A stretch of 64,000 bases of DNA from Enterococcus gilvus ATCC BAA-350. GTDB taxonomy: Bacteria; Bacillota; Bacilli; Lactobacillales; Enterococcaceae. Numbering within the stretch: the first letter of the stretch is position 1; each line of letters starts with the position of its first letter. This document shows positions 41,864 to 50,871 of this stretch, in pieces. The notes beneath the pieces were generated by a model. The model had not been told where the DNA came from, searched no databases, and worked only from the letters and a program-made list of their open reading frames with translations. The stretch lies in the NCBI RefSeq assembly GCF_000407545.1, contig NZ_ASWH01000002.1, positions 863,639 through 927,638 of the forward strand. Direction: 5' to 3'. Position numbers and translations under genes: made by a program.

Positions 41864-42328
41864 AATGTTCCACTCCTTTTATTGATATTGTTTGCCTGAC
41901 GGCATTATTAAAAACAGCTCTGTTCTCACGTAGCTGTTAATAATTGATTTCGAGGACCTCAACTGCTATGCAACAGTTTGAGCACAAGGATACTGATTTG
42001 TGTAACTATTCACCTGTCACTAGTTTTAAAATAACCATAAAACTATTTAGTTTTCAAGCTTTCGACAAAGAAAATCGAAGGTGTCACAGCGTATCCGCTT
42101 CCACTAGTTTACTATATCTTTTACCCAATTTAAACATTTCTTTAAACATTTTTTTGAAAAGCGGTTTCTATTTGGAATAATTCGAAAAAAAATCCGCAAA
42201 ATTCTATTATATCTCTGGTATTTTTATTTTGTTCACCTCTACCAAAAATTTGGATTCCCATTAAAATAATGGGTTTTTCAATAACGTTTGTCGACAAAAA
42301 AAGTTAAATTATCCAATCAAAAACAAAC
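41864..42328. other. Intergenic region upstream of the prolidase gene
   Basis: About 460 AT-rich bases without a gene; it must contain the promoter of the peptide-use operon. A perfect TTTGTCGACAAA palindrome occurs at 42287-42298. Confidence 0.45.
42287..42298. promoter_or_regulatory. Palindrome TTTGTCGACAAA
   Basis: 12-bp perfect palindrome sharing the TTGTCGACAA core with the operator candidate upstream of prdC; lies in the upstream region of the prolidase-pip-POT unit. Confidence 0.4.
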
Positions 42329-42365
42329 AAAAAAGCCGTTCTGTATTATAACAAAACGACTTTCT
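42329..42365 (-). terminator. Terminator after thrE-like genes
   Basis: AAGTCGTT pairs with AACGGCTT on the minus strand, followed by TTTTTTG. Confidence 0.65.
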
Positions 42366-42375
42366 ACCATATTCA

Positions 42376-42837
42376 TCAGAATGAATTTTTATTCTTTTGC
42401 ATTTTATGATAAGAATAGAAAAATTTTGGTGATAATTCGTACCCCGCGGTGATCCCGACAGCGATCGCGATCGCAATTTTCAATACCTGTACGCCTATTT
42501 GTGCAGCCTTGATCGAGTCGCCAATAAAGAAATTATACGTAAAATTGTAAATTCCCATCCCAGGAACGAGGCAAAAAATACCACAAATTAAGAAGATCGT
42601 GACTGGTGCCTTCAGGGCAAACGAGGCTTCTCGTGAAAGATAGATCAACACAAGGGAGGCGATAAAGGTTGCCGTGACGGGTGCCACCCAAAATTGCATG
42701 ATCAGCAAATAGATGAACCACCCGCACGCACCGATCATGCCGCAATAGACGTAGTAGCGTCGCGGCACTTCAAACAGGATCGCAAAAGAGATCGTTCCTA
42801 GAAAGCCTGCTAAAATTTGGAACAAAATAGTGATCAT
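42376..42837 (-). CDS. ThrE_2-type small subunit of a Thr/Ser exporter family
   Basis: A 153-residue membrane protein (start 42837, MITILFQILAGFLGTISFAI, after AGAAAGGAGCGGCTT) with four helices. It corresponds to the YjjB-like half of ThrE exporters. The partner half lies just upstream, so the pair forms a split ThrE-type exporter for amino acids or dicarboxylates. Confidence 0.85.
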   Translation of the reverse strand: MITILFQILAGFLGTISFAILFEVPRRYYVYCGMIGACGWFIYLLIMQFWVAPVTATFIASLVLIYLSREASFALKAPVTIFLICGIFCLVPGMGIYNFTYNFFIGDSIKAAQIGVQVLKIAIAIAVGITAGYELSPKFFYSYHKMQKNKNSF

Positions 42838-42875
42838 AAGCCGCTCCTTTCTCCAGAAAAAAATCATTTTATCGT

Positions 42876-43634
42876 TTACAGCATGCTGAAAACTCTTAGA
42901 ACAAGCCCCACGCCGACGGACACACACAGAGCCGTGATAAGCGCATTGATCATTTGGCCCCAGCCGGAGCTGTAGTCGCCGTCAAATAAATAGCGGATGC
43001 CGTTCACGATGGCTACCCCCGGCAAAAGCGAGATGATGCCGCCGGTGATCAAGCTGGTCAATTGCAGGATCGGCACGAAATGAACGAAGAGGCAGGCCAG
43101 AATGCTCACGAAGCCGCTGCTGGTGATGGTCAAGATAATGTCTGACATGTTGAACTTCGGCAGCAAATACATCGTAAAGCAGGCGAGTATCACGCCTAAA
43201 AGCAGCGCCCCCATCGTGTCCCAGATACTTCCGCCAAAAATAAAGCAGAAGCTGGCACTCCCGAAGGCATAGGCGAAAATTTTTAACGGATTGGAGGAAA
43301 AGGTCTGCTGCTTGATCTCCTGCAGCCATTGGTTGGCTTCCTCTGGATTTAGCCGCTTTTCCGCGAGTCGTCGAGACAGTGTATTGATCTGCTCGATGCG
43401 GCCTAAGTTGATAGGCGAGATCGGCACGTCCCGCACACGGGCCTGGACCGTTTGATCCTTCAAACGTGCAGTCATAAATATTCCGTTGATCAAAACAAAG
43501 CTGTCAAACTCTTGCAGTTCCAATGCTTTTGCAATATGGTGAATGGTCGTTTCGATCCGTTTGATCTCCGCCCCGTTTTTCAGCAGTGTTTCGCCAATAT
43601 CGTAGACAAGATCAAATGCTTCCCGTTCATCCAT
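42876..43634 (-). CDS. ThrE-family exporter, large subunit (YjjP-like)
   Basis: A 252-residue protein: a soluble N-terminal part (residues 1-110, GETLLKNGAEIKRIETTIHH typical of DUF1212) and about five C-terminal helices. YjjP/YjjB pairs export succinate in E. coli, and ThrE exports threonine in Corynebacterium; the substrate here is unknown. Export of an amino acid made surplus by peptide breakdown would suit the neighbourhood. Confidence 0.85.
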   Translation of the reverse strand: MDEREAFDLVYDIGETLLKNGAEIKRIETTIHHIAKALELQEFDSFVLINGIFMTARLKDQTVQARVRDVPISPINLGRIEQINTLSRRLAEKRLNPEEANQWLQEIKQQTFSSNPLKIFAYAFGSASFCFIFGGSIWDTMGALLLGVILACFTMYLLPKFNMSDIILTITSSGFVSILACLFVHFVPILQLTSLITGGIISLLPGVAIVNGIRYLFDGDYSSGWGQMINALITALCVSVGVGLVLRVFSML

Positions 43635-43732
43635 CGGTCTCCCCCTTTTTCTGATGCGTCGTGATTGGTTTGCTTGAATGTTTCCACAAATCCTATACCT
43701 ATAGGATTAGCGAAACGTTTTTATTTTTTTAC

Positions 43733-43776
43733 GGTAAAAAACGACGACAGCCGCTGCCGTCGTCGTCTTAGTATAG
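43733..43776. terminator. Terminator
   Basis: ACGACGACA-GCCGCTGCC-GTCGTCGT: perfect 8-bp stem between the thrE and M24B genes. Confidence 0.7.
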
Positions 43777-43788
43777 CTTATCTGATGC

Positions 43789-44859
43789 TTATAATTCAAT
43801 CAAATCATGGGAAAGACGAATCATATTTTCATAGCCGTCTTCGGTGATCAGCACTTGATCCTCGATCCGCACGCCGCCCCAATCTGGAATGTAGATTCCC
43901 GGTTCGATAGTCATCACCATGCCGGTCTCCAAAACATCGTCATATTGTTCATCGATGTAAGGCAATTCATGAACAAACAGGCCGATACTGTGACCAATAT
44001 TTCGATACGTATATTGCGGATAATCCGTTCCCTCCAAAGGTTTCAAAGAGGCTTGATAGATGTCCTTCACCGCCGCGCCGTTTTTCATCACTGCTTCTGC
44101 TGCTTCGAGGCTTTGTTTCTCCAGCTCATAGACTTCCCGCTGCTTGTCAGACGCTTGACCGACGACCACTGTTCGAGTCATATCAGACATGTAGCCTTCG
44201 TATTGACAGCCAAAATCCATAAGGACGAAATCGCCATATTCGATCGCTTTTTTCGATGGGATACCATGCAGCAGCGACGTGTTGGCGCCAGAAATCAGGA
44301 TATTGCCGTAGGGCTGGGTGTCTGCCCCTTCTTGCACCATGTACAAGGAAAGCTTGGCCGCCAACTCTTTTTCTGTCACGCCCACACGAATCTCAGGCAA
44401 TAGTCGTTCCAATGCGCGGCAAGAAATCTCGCAGGCATTCCGCATGTATTGAATTTCCTTTGGTGATTTGATCGCACGCATACGGTCGATCACGCCCCCT
44501 GCCTGAACAAATTCCGCAGGTGTTTTCGCTGAAAAATCCGCATACATATCGTAGGTTAAATAATCCGCTTCAAAAGCGATCGTTTTTATCTTTTTCTCAC
44601 TGGCTAAGCGCGCCACGGTGTCCCCCACAGTCTTTCCGGGCAAGCGCCAATTGATGATCTCATAGTCCGGTACTTCGATCGCCGCTTGTTCAGTATAGCG
44701 TGGATCGGTCAAGAAATACTGGCCTTCTTGTGTGAGCAGGATGAATGAATCGTCTCCTGTCCAACCGCTAGTAAAACGAACATTCACTCTTTTGGCAATA
44801 AAAAAAGCATCCAATTTCTCTTTTTCCAAATACGCACGGATCTTTGTTTCGTTTAACAT
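43789..44859 (-). CDS. Xaa-Pro aminopeptidase (M24B)
   Basis: A 356-residue metallopeptidase, start 44859 (MLNETKIRAYLEKEKLDAFF) after AGAAAGGAACG; a longer frame upstream has no ribosome binding site. Metal ligands: Asp in MDFGCQYEGYMSDMTRT, His in NIGHSIGLFVHE, Glu in TIEPGIYIP and GVRIEDQV. It removes the residue before a proline. Second proline-specific metallopeptidase in the region. Confidence 0.9.
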   Translation of the reverse strand: MLNETKIRAYLEKEKLDAFFIAKRVNVRFTSGWTGDDSFILLTQEGQYFLTDPRYTEQAAIEVPDYEIINWRLPGKTVGDTVARLASEKKIKTIAFEADYLTYDMYADFSAKTPAEFVQAGGVIDRMRAIKSPKEIQYMRNACEISCRALERLLPEIRVGVTEKELAAKLSLYMVQEGADTQPYGNILISGANTSLLHGIPSKKAIEYGDFVLMDFGCQYEGYMSDMTRTVVVGQASDKQREVYELEKQSLEAAEAVMKNGAAVKDIYQASLKPLEGTDYPQYTYRNIGHSIGLFVHELPYIDEQYDDVLETGMVMTIEPGIYIPDWGGVRIEDQVLITEDGYENMIRLSHDLIEL

Positions 44860-44956
44860 TGTCACACGTTCCTTTCTATTTTGAGGTTCTCCTCTTCTAT
44901 AACATAGAGTAGCAGTCAGAGGAACGTTGGTCAACGCTTTCAAAAAAAGGACAAAA

Positions 44957-44998
44957 AAGAAAAGGGGAGATCGCCCCTTCGACGGTCTCCCCTTTTCG
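44957..44998. terminator. Terminator
   Basis: AAAGGGGAGA pairs with TCTCCCCTTT around TCGCCCCTTCGACGG; T run follows. Confidence 0.75.
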
Positions 44999-46534
44999 TT
45001 ATTTTCTTTTGTGACGACTCGAACGTGTTCGCGGTGCGTCCGTAAGCTCTCTTGTACGCGGCGAAGCTTGAGTTCTCGGGGTCTCACGGGACTTCCGTTC
45101 GTCCTTTTGAACGTCTTTGCGTACCAAGAGTTCTTTTTTCGGTTCCGCTACTTTTGGTTGCGTTTCTGTTGCCGCAGCCTGTTTACGTGCCGCCGCTTTT
45201 CTTAATTCTGAAACGTCTCTTTTTGCCACAGAGGTCTCTTCTTTTTTCTTTTTAGGTGCCTTTGTCCGCTTTGGAAGCTCAGGCAGCTTGAAGGTATTGA
45301 TGGTTTGCTCTTCGTGGAAAAAAGGCAGCCGCTGTAAAAACAGATTGCCCAGATACCCTGCCAACCAGATCCATAGGAACAGCTCCACAGGAAACAGCAA
45401 TAGGAACAAGCAGGCCGTCGCCAACGGTTGCTTCAAAATCACGGCACAGGCGCTGGCGGTAAAGACAGCCACCAATAAGCCCGGCGAATAAGGAAAAAGA
45501 TTGGCAAAAGCCAAGCCTACTGCAATACTGGCAAAAATCATGGGGAAGATCGTTCCGCCGCGCCAGTTGCAGGCCAAGCAGAACATCGTGATCCCGACTT
45601 TTCCAAAACCGATCAGCAGCAAGATGAGAAAGCTCATCGTTTCCGCCTGACGAGTAAAGGACAATAAATTATGCTCCCCGGAAAACAAGAAATAAGGAGA
45701 GATCATTCCTAAAACACCCAATACGATCCCCGCAAAGATGGCTAAAGGAATCGGATTGCGAATCCGCTGGTTCAACTGGTCGCTTTTGTCCTGAAGCACT
45801 AGAAAGAACTTGCCGAACAACGCGCCCAATACGATCATGGGAATAACGAGCAAGAGACCTTGCCACGTAAAGCTCCCCTCCAGCCTGCGGATCGCGAAGA
45901 CCTGCTCCTGATTCGGAAACAGACCATACGCCAAAAGGTACCCGATAAATCCAGTAAACGTCGTAAAAATATACAAGACATATTTCTTCAGCTTGCTTTC
46001 TGTCACGACCTGCCAATCGTCACGCTCCACCGAACGTCCGACCCCAAAGAGCGGCGTCATAAAGATCACCCCTAAAGAGGTGCCGATCCCAAACTCGATC
46101 AGATCTGTGCGCTGACTCTCCGCGATCTTTCGCCTGTCTGCAACATATGTCACCAAGCCGCCGATAATCGCGATCAACGCCGCCTCAGGTCCCAAGCTTG
46201 CGCCAAAAAGCAAGACGATCAAGGAACCCAACAAATTTCGGACGATTTTTCCATCATGATAATCAATTCGTTGTGTTTCGTGGTATTCCGTAAAGGATTC
46301 CTGCAGGGTGCGCGGGTATCGCCCAAATGCTTTCACAAAAAAGCCGATCGCCACACCCCCGATGGTACAAAGGATCAAAGGATAAAAGCGCGGATTTCCG
46401 ATCAACGCAGGCAGCTTTTGCCATAAAAGCTGATGCCCGATCTCCGCAAATCCCATAAACAAAGCTACAATGACCCCCACCGCGAGGCCTAAGAGCCCAC
46501 TGTAGCCAAAAAGTGCGAGTTTAAACTTATTCAT
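44999..46534 (-). CDS. ClC-family chloride channel/antiporter with basic C-terminal tail
   Basis: A 511-residue protein. The first 405 residues have the ClC multi-helix fold with the selectivity motif GASLGPEAALIA (about 113). The last 100 residues are a disordered tail very rich in Lys, Arg and Pro (LPKRTKAPKKKKEETSVAKR onward), which is unusual for a ClC. The tail may contact membrane or nucleic acid, or be a regulatory extension; its role is unknown. It is the neighbour of the replication genes. Confidence 0.85.
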   Translation of the reverse strand: MNKFKLALFGYSGLLGLAVGVIVALFMGFAEIGHQLLWQKLPALIGNPRFYPLILCTIGGVAIGFFVKAFGRYPRTLQESFTEYHETQRIDYHDGKIVRNLLGSLIVLLFGASLGPEAALIAIIGGLVTYVADRRKIAESQRTDLIEFGIGTSLGVIFMTPLFGVGRSVERDDWQVVTESKLKKYVLYIFTTFTGFIGYLLAYGLFPNQEQVFAIRRLEGSFTWQGLLLVIPMIVLGALFGKFFLVLQDKSDQLNQRIRNPIPLAIFAGIVLGVLGMISPYFLFSGEHNLLSFTRQAETMSFLILLLIGFGKVGITMFCLACNWRGGTIFPMIFASIAVGLAFANLFPYSPGLLVAVFTASACAVILKQPLATACLFLLLFPVELFLWIWLAGYLGNLFLQRLPFFHEEQTINTFKLPELPKRTKAPKKKKEETSVAKRDVSELRKAAARKQAAATETQPKVAEPKKELLVRKDVQKDERKSRETPRTQASPRTRELTDAPRTRSSRHKRK

Positions 46535-46588
46535 AACATTAACCTTTCTCTGATAGACTCCGCTACATTATAACAAAGGTTGTGGCTC

Positions 46589-47674
46589 TTAGGAGACCTT
46601 TTTCACTACTTTTTCTGATTTTTGCAGCAAAGAAGACGCATTTTTCTTCTGCAGCGTCTGTTGAACAGAGGACAGGGTCCGATTCAAGTCTGGCGTCAGC
46701 TCATAATGATCGACCAGGTATTGACGTGTCTTTTCCGTAAAGAAGCCCTTCATGAAGGCAAAGAAGAAGCCTTCTGGGTTTCGGACGGTCTTGTAGCGGT
46801 ACATTTGCTCGATGGCTTTTGCGATCGCGTCACCGATGTCTGTTTTGAAATACGTATTGTGTTCAAAGGTCAGAACCTCTGCCTCTGCCGGCAAGCCTGC
46901 CTGAATATACTGTTGCGTGCTGGCATACTTCGCCTTGAAGATCGTGTCGACAAACCAGCGTGCCTTGCGGTAATCCCCGTTACAGAAAGGGAGAAACCGT
47001 TGGAACGCCTGTTGTGGCAAGACATGGGCATAGCGAGCCGCCAAGCCGTCGATCAGATTTTGATCCAACGAAACAACGTCATTTTTTGGCAACGTGCCTG
47101 TTACATTTGTTGCTCTTGTGGTTTGTTTTGCTAATTGTTTTTGTGTACTTGTAAGCAAATCTTGCGAGCTCGGAGACGCAGATTTTGCTTCTCTATCCAC
47201 AGTGGATAACTCCGCTGCTTTTTTCGGTGTGTCGTTTTCCACAGGTACGATCGTTTTGCTGCGGGTATAATTCTTGAAGGACAATTGAACGACGACATTT
47301 TTTTCAGGTGCTTTGGGATTAGAAACGTAGATCCGATAATTTTTCAGTCCGTGACGAAGAACCTGGATCAAGCCAGCCTTTGCCAAGTCTGTTTTCAAAT
47401 TAGTGATCTTGCGTTCCGATACCCGCAACAAGTCTGCAGCCTCTTCATTGGAAAAATAGATGTAAGGAAGACCAGCTTCATCAAGCCAACTTCCGTCTTT
47501 TTGTCCATTATAGATACTGCACGTCATGCGCATCGTGTACAAGGCATGAAGCATCATCGCTTCAATAGAGAGCGTTTTATACTGTGGATTATTGATTAAA
47601 TTCAAATCGATGGGGATATAATTGCCGTTGGGCAAATTCGTTGCGGTCATGGTATTGTCTAAGCTTGTGGACAT
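46589..47674 (-). CDS. repA: Plasmid replication initiator RepA (RepA_N family)
   Basis: A 361-residue initiator. The N-terminal winged-helix domain (residues 15-120, NYIPIDLNLINNPQYKTLSI, SNEEAADLLRVSERKI) is the RepA_N signature; a linker with PSSQDLL (168-174) and a C-terminal helical domain follow. This family runs most large enterococcal plasmids, and the origin usually lies within the gene. Start after AGGAGGTTCTTTGTC. A predicted antisense RNA overlaps its leader (47788-47910). Confidence 0.92.
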   Translation of the reverse strand: MSTSLDNTMTATNLPNGNYIPIDLNLINNPQYKTLSIEAMMLHALYTMRMTCSIYNGQKDGSWLDEAGLPYIYFSNEEAADLLRVSERKITNLKTDLAKAGLIQVLRHGLKNYRIYVSNPKAPEKNVVVQLSFKNYTRSKTIVPVENDTPKKAAELSTVDREAKSASPSSQDLLTSTQKQLAKQTTRATNVTGTLPKNDVVSLDQNLIDGLAARYAHVLPQQAFQRFLPFCNGDYRKARWFVDTIFKAKYASTQQYIQAGLPAEAEVLTFEHNTYFKTDIGDAIAKAIEQMYRYKTVRNPEGFFFAFMKGFFTEKTRQYLVDHYELTPDLNRTLSSVQQTLQKKNASSLLQKSEKVVKKVS

Positions 47675-47787
47675 GACAAAGAACCTCCTATAGATACTTT
47701 CAAATGCGTAGCGAAAGTTTTAAAGGAATGGATACTGTCACCAGATAGAGGATTGAGAAAGTTACCAAAATATGGTATACTTAATAG

Positions 47788-47910
47788 AGGTTAGGCAAAC
47801 ACCAATTTTTCTAACCCTTAAACGTTTATCTAAAATGTGACAGGCTAATTCGCCAAAATTAGCTCAAACCTTTGAGTTTAAAGATCGCCAAATCTTTAGA
47901 CTCTTTTTTT
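47788..47910 (+). ncRNA. Predicted antisense RNA to the repA leader
   Basis: On the plus strand TTGAGA (47753-47758), 17 bases and TATACT (47776-47781) form a strong promoter; a row of hairpins (GGTTAG/CTAACC, GCTAAT/ATTAGC, CTCAAA/TTTGAG) and a terminator (TAAAGAT/ATCTTTA then TTTTTTTT, 47879-47910) follow. The RNA lies opposite the leader of repA. Antisense RNAs control copy number in many plasmids. Not shown experimentally. Confidence 0.5.
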
Positions 47911-47930
47911 TCGTTTTTTTCTACATATCT

Positions 47931-47959
47931 AGAATAATGGATTGAAACCCTATTGTAAA
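47931..47959 (-). promoter_or_regulatory. Predicted repA promoter
   Basis: On the minus strand TTTACA (47959-47954), 17 bases and TATTCT (47936-47931), giving a leader of about 250 bases that overlaps the antisense RNA. Confidence 0.45.
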
Positions 47960-47985
47960 GCGATTTCCAAACAACATTTTTTAGA

Positions 47986-48314
47986 GTAAACTTTTAATAT
48001 GTTTATAAAGAATTTTAAGGTTTACTATAATACAAGAATAAAAACTATTTAGGTTTACTTTATTAAAGGATATAAAAGTAGTTTTGGTAAACTCTAAATA
48101 AGGCAATCGACTCCCCTGTTCAAAACAAGAATGTGGATAAAAAGTAATGTGGATAAGGCGTTTAATAGTTATCCACAGCTCGCGGAAAGAAGCGATCCGT
48201 TTTTCAAAAGTAAACTTTTAAAGAAAACTTATGATAATAAAGGTAAACTGAAATACTGAATAACTTTAAAAAAAGTAAACCATAATGCAGGAGATAAAGA
48301 GCATTACGGTTTAC
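47986..48314. repeat. Partition-type repeats between repA and parB
   Basis: Eight GTAAAC/GTTTAC hexamers (47986, 48020, 48053, 48087, 48210, 48243, 48275, 48309), the same repeat as in the large array at 49762-50869. DnaA-box-like TTATCCACA lies nearby (48169-48177). Confidence 0.7.
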
Positions 48315-48322
48315 TTTTTTTG
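48271..48322. terminator. Terminator after parB built from two repeats
   Basis: AGTAAACC-A-TAATGC and GCATTA-C-GGTTTACT pair; the stem uses one direct and one inverted copy of the partition repeat. Confidence 0.65.
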
Positions 48323-48325
48323 TAT

Positions 48326-48868
48326 TTAATTCTCATTGTTTTCTAATTCTTTGAATAATTTCTGATACTTCGGCTTCTCTTTATACTCCTCCATAGAGGC
48401 TTCTTCAAGCTGATTCAGGAAGTTTCGGTCGTCTCTGGAGAGCCCTTTTTCAAGATAATAGTCGTATAAAAAGTCGATCATCTTGTCTGGCGTGTAGCCG
48501 TCAAACTTCGCATTGATCAAATTTTGCATCCGAATCTTGGTTCGGGCCGAGATTTTTTGCATTTCCAAGGCTTTCAGACGAGGATCGTAGTATTGACGCT
48601 TCCGTCCCCTCTTCCCTGCCTCGGTATCATGTGCCTGCGACGGATGTTCTTCTATTATAGGTGTTCGTTCATTTAAGTGTCGCGATTCGTCATGAAGTGC
48701 GGAGCGCCGAAAGTCCGTTTCTGGACTCAGCGTTCGGTTTGCTAAGAGGTCTTGAGAGCTGGGCTTCTTCTCCTCTTTGTCTTGATTGGAGTATTCAGAC
48801 ATTTTTTCAATGCCCTTATTTTTTTTGTTCGCCGTTAAAAGCGAATCTAGCTTCATTTTTTTCGCCAT
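48326..48868 (-). CDS. PrgO-like plasmid partition protein (ParB role)
   Basis: A 180-residue basic and charged protein. The N-terminal 75 residues are disordered and include PSSQDLL (36-42). A basic patch GKRGRKRQYYDPRLKAL leads to a helical C-terminal domain (KISARTKIRMQNLINAKFDG) that probably binds the GTAAAC repeats. It starts 12 bases after the parA stop. PrgO of pCF10 has the same position and character. Assignment by context and resemblance. Confidence 0.8.
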   Translation of the reverse strand: MAKKMKLDSLLTANKKNKGIEKMSEYSNQDKEEKKPSSQDLLANRTLSPETDFRRSALHDESRHLNERTPIIEEHPSQAHDTEAGKRGRKRQYYDPRLKALEMQKISARTKIRMQNLINAKFDGYTPDKMIDFLYDYYLEKGLSRDDRNFLNQLEEASMEEYKEKPKYQKLFKELENNEN

Positions 48869-48880
48869 TCAACGTCTCCC

Positions 48881-49729
48881 CTACTCTTCACCGCTCAATA
48901 TGAGGCGGTGTTCATCAATTTCATCCAAAATATTGACGAAAACCTCGTGTGCACGCTTGTCCCACTGCTCAACTTTGCCATTTTTGTTGATATCATAGGT
49001 AATTCCAGACCCATCATAGCGTTTCAAACGGCTTTGATTTAGCACGACTGTGTCTAACAGATGGGCACCATAGATGTCTCTTGCTGCGGTATAGATTTCT
49101 TGGTCAACAGAATCCCGTTTTTGCATCATGAAGGGCACGATCCCTACAACTTCAAGGTCTGTGTCGTACTGATCAATGAAGAAATTCATGTAATCAATGT
49201 AGTTTTGGGCCCCTTTTAAGGATTTTACTTGTGTTTGCAGAATGACGATAACGTATTCCGCCACATACATCGCCGCATTTGAATACGTGCTGATCGTCGG
49301 AGGCACATCGATATAGATCACGTCATAAATGCTCTTCAGCGGTTCGATCAATTCTTCCATGTATTTGAATTGAGAGAGCTTGTCCCCTGGGTAACGCTCA
49401 ATCATATAATCTGGAAAATCAGAAAATGAGATATTCGCTGGGATCAAATCTAAATTCGGCATGATATTATAGATAGACGATTGAATGTCCCCTGAACGAA
49501 CCGCTTCCCAAATCGTCGCATCAAATTCATCTGGTAATTCCTTGTTCCCAAAATTTTCTGCTGTTAAGGACAGCACGTCACTGGTATTCCCCTGAGGGTC
49601 TAAATCGATCACGAGTGTTTTTCGATCTTTTCGGAAGGCACTCTCAAATGAAAGCATTTGAACGGTCGTCGATTTACCAACGCCCCCCTTAAAATTTCCT
49701 ACAACATAGGTCTCAGCTTTTTTAGCCAT
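48881..49729 (-). CDS. ParA-family plasmid partition ATPase (PrgP-like)
   Basis: A 282-residue ATPase. The deviant Walker A is GNFKGGVGKSTTVQML (about residues 10-25), A-prime LVIDLDPQGNTSD and Walker B DVIYIDVPPTIS. Start at 49729 (MAKKAETYVVGNFKGG) preferred because GGAG lies 7 bases upstream. It acts with the ParB-like protein to segregate the replicon; the target repeats lie directly upstream. Confidence 0.93.
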   Translation of the reverse strand: MAKKAETYVVGNFKGGVGKSTTVQMLSFESAFRKDRKTLVIDLDPQGNTSDVLSLTAENFGNKELPDEFDATIWEAVRSGDIQSSIYNIMPNLDLIPANISFSDFPDYMIERYPGDKLSQFKYMEELIEPLKSIYDVIYIDVPPTISTYSNAAMYVAEYVIVILQTQVKSLKGAQNYIDYMNFFIDQYDTDLEVVGIVPFMMQKRDSVDQEIYTAARDIYGAHLLDTVVLNQSRLKRYDGSGITYDINKNGKVEQWDKRAHEVFVNILDEIDEHRLILSGEE

Positions 49730-49761
49730 ACACATTCTCCAATCCTAATTTCTCAATTAAA

Positions 49762-50869
49762 GTTTACTATATAAAAATCTAAATAGCAATACGGTTTACT
49801 ACAAATAGTTAAAATGAGGTAAACTATAAATAAGGATTTAGCTAAAGTAAACCGTATTGATTACTATTAGAGTAAACTGCAATCAATAATAAAGGTAAAC
49901 TTTTTATACGGAATAAAAGTAAACCTAGTCTATCGAATCAAAGTTTACTTTAATACATAGAAGTAAACCTTAACAAAATAATAGAGTAAACGTTTAACGC
50001 AATCAAAGTTTACTCTATATAGATAAAGGTAAACCTCTAGAATATAAGATTGTTGTTATACTAGTGATTGTACTTAAATAAAGTATACTTTAACTCTTTT
50101 GGAGTTTACCTGATACTTTGTTAAAGTAAACGTCATTTAGAAATTATCGTAGTTTAAAGTATACTCTATAAGATAAGGTTTACTGTATATCATTTTATTA
50201 AAGTAAACTTAGTATTCAAAGGTAAACCTTAATAAGTGATGCGAAAATAAAGTATACTTAAATAGAATCTAAATAAAGTAAACTCTATTGCAAACAATAA
50301 GGTAAACTTTTTGAGGTTAAATTAAAGTAAACATTAAACATAAAAAGTAAACTTAAACGTATTTTATTGTAGTAAACTCAAATACAACTTGTTTAGGTAA
50401 ACCTCTAATTATTAAAGTAAACCTTTTATCATACGTAAATACAGTTTACTTAAAACAAAATATTTAAGGTAAACTGTCTATTGCAACTTAATTAAATAAG
50501 GTATACTTCAAAATATGGAGTGCAACTAAAGCAATTTAAAGAGAAACATTTACAGTAAACCTTTGATGAATCAATTAAAGTAAACTGAATTACACAACAG
50601 TCCAACACATCTAATACGGGAAACTTCAATATAAAAGGTAAACCTAAATGATGACAAATAAAGTAAACTTATTAGCGATGATTACTCATACTAAGATTAA
50701 CAGTAAACCTCAATTAGAACCTTCATAAAGGGATTCATTTAAGGTAAACTTTTCATTTCATGTAATTTAAAGTAAACTTCAAAATATAAAAGTAGACCGC
50801 AAAAAAAGCCTAGAAAAATTTCTCTAGGCTTTTAAAGTAAACTTTTGAATAGTTATACTTTAAGGTAAA
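49762..50869. repeat. Array of GTAAAC/GTTTAC repeats, probable plasmid centromere (parS)
   Basis: Gene-free AT-rich 1.1 kb. By hand count it has 35 exact GTAAAC/GTTTAC hexamers (first at 49762, last at 50864) plus six near matches such as GTATAC at 50083, 50159, 50252 and 50501. The usual setting is AAAGTAAACTT or AGGTAAACC. Spacing in the first half is mostly 20-28 bases, about two helical turns. It lies directly upstream of parA. Confidence 0.88.
50799..50836. terminator. Terminator within the repeat array
   Basis: AAAAAAAGCCTAGA pairs with TCTAGGCTTTT around AAAATTTC; likely ends the alcohol dehydrogenase transcript. Confidence 0.75.
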
Positions 50870-50871
50870 CT

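Noticed and set aside
49762..50869. CRISPR array
   Set aside because: The repeated unit is only about 6-10 bases, in both orientations, with AT-rich spacers and no cas genes; it fits a partition site.
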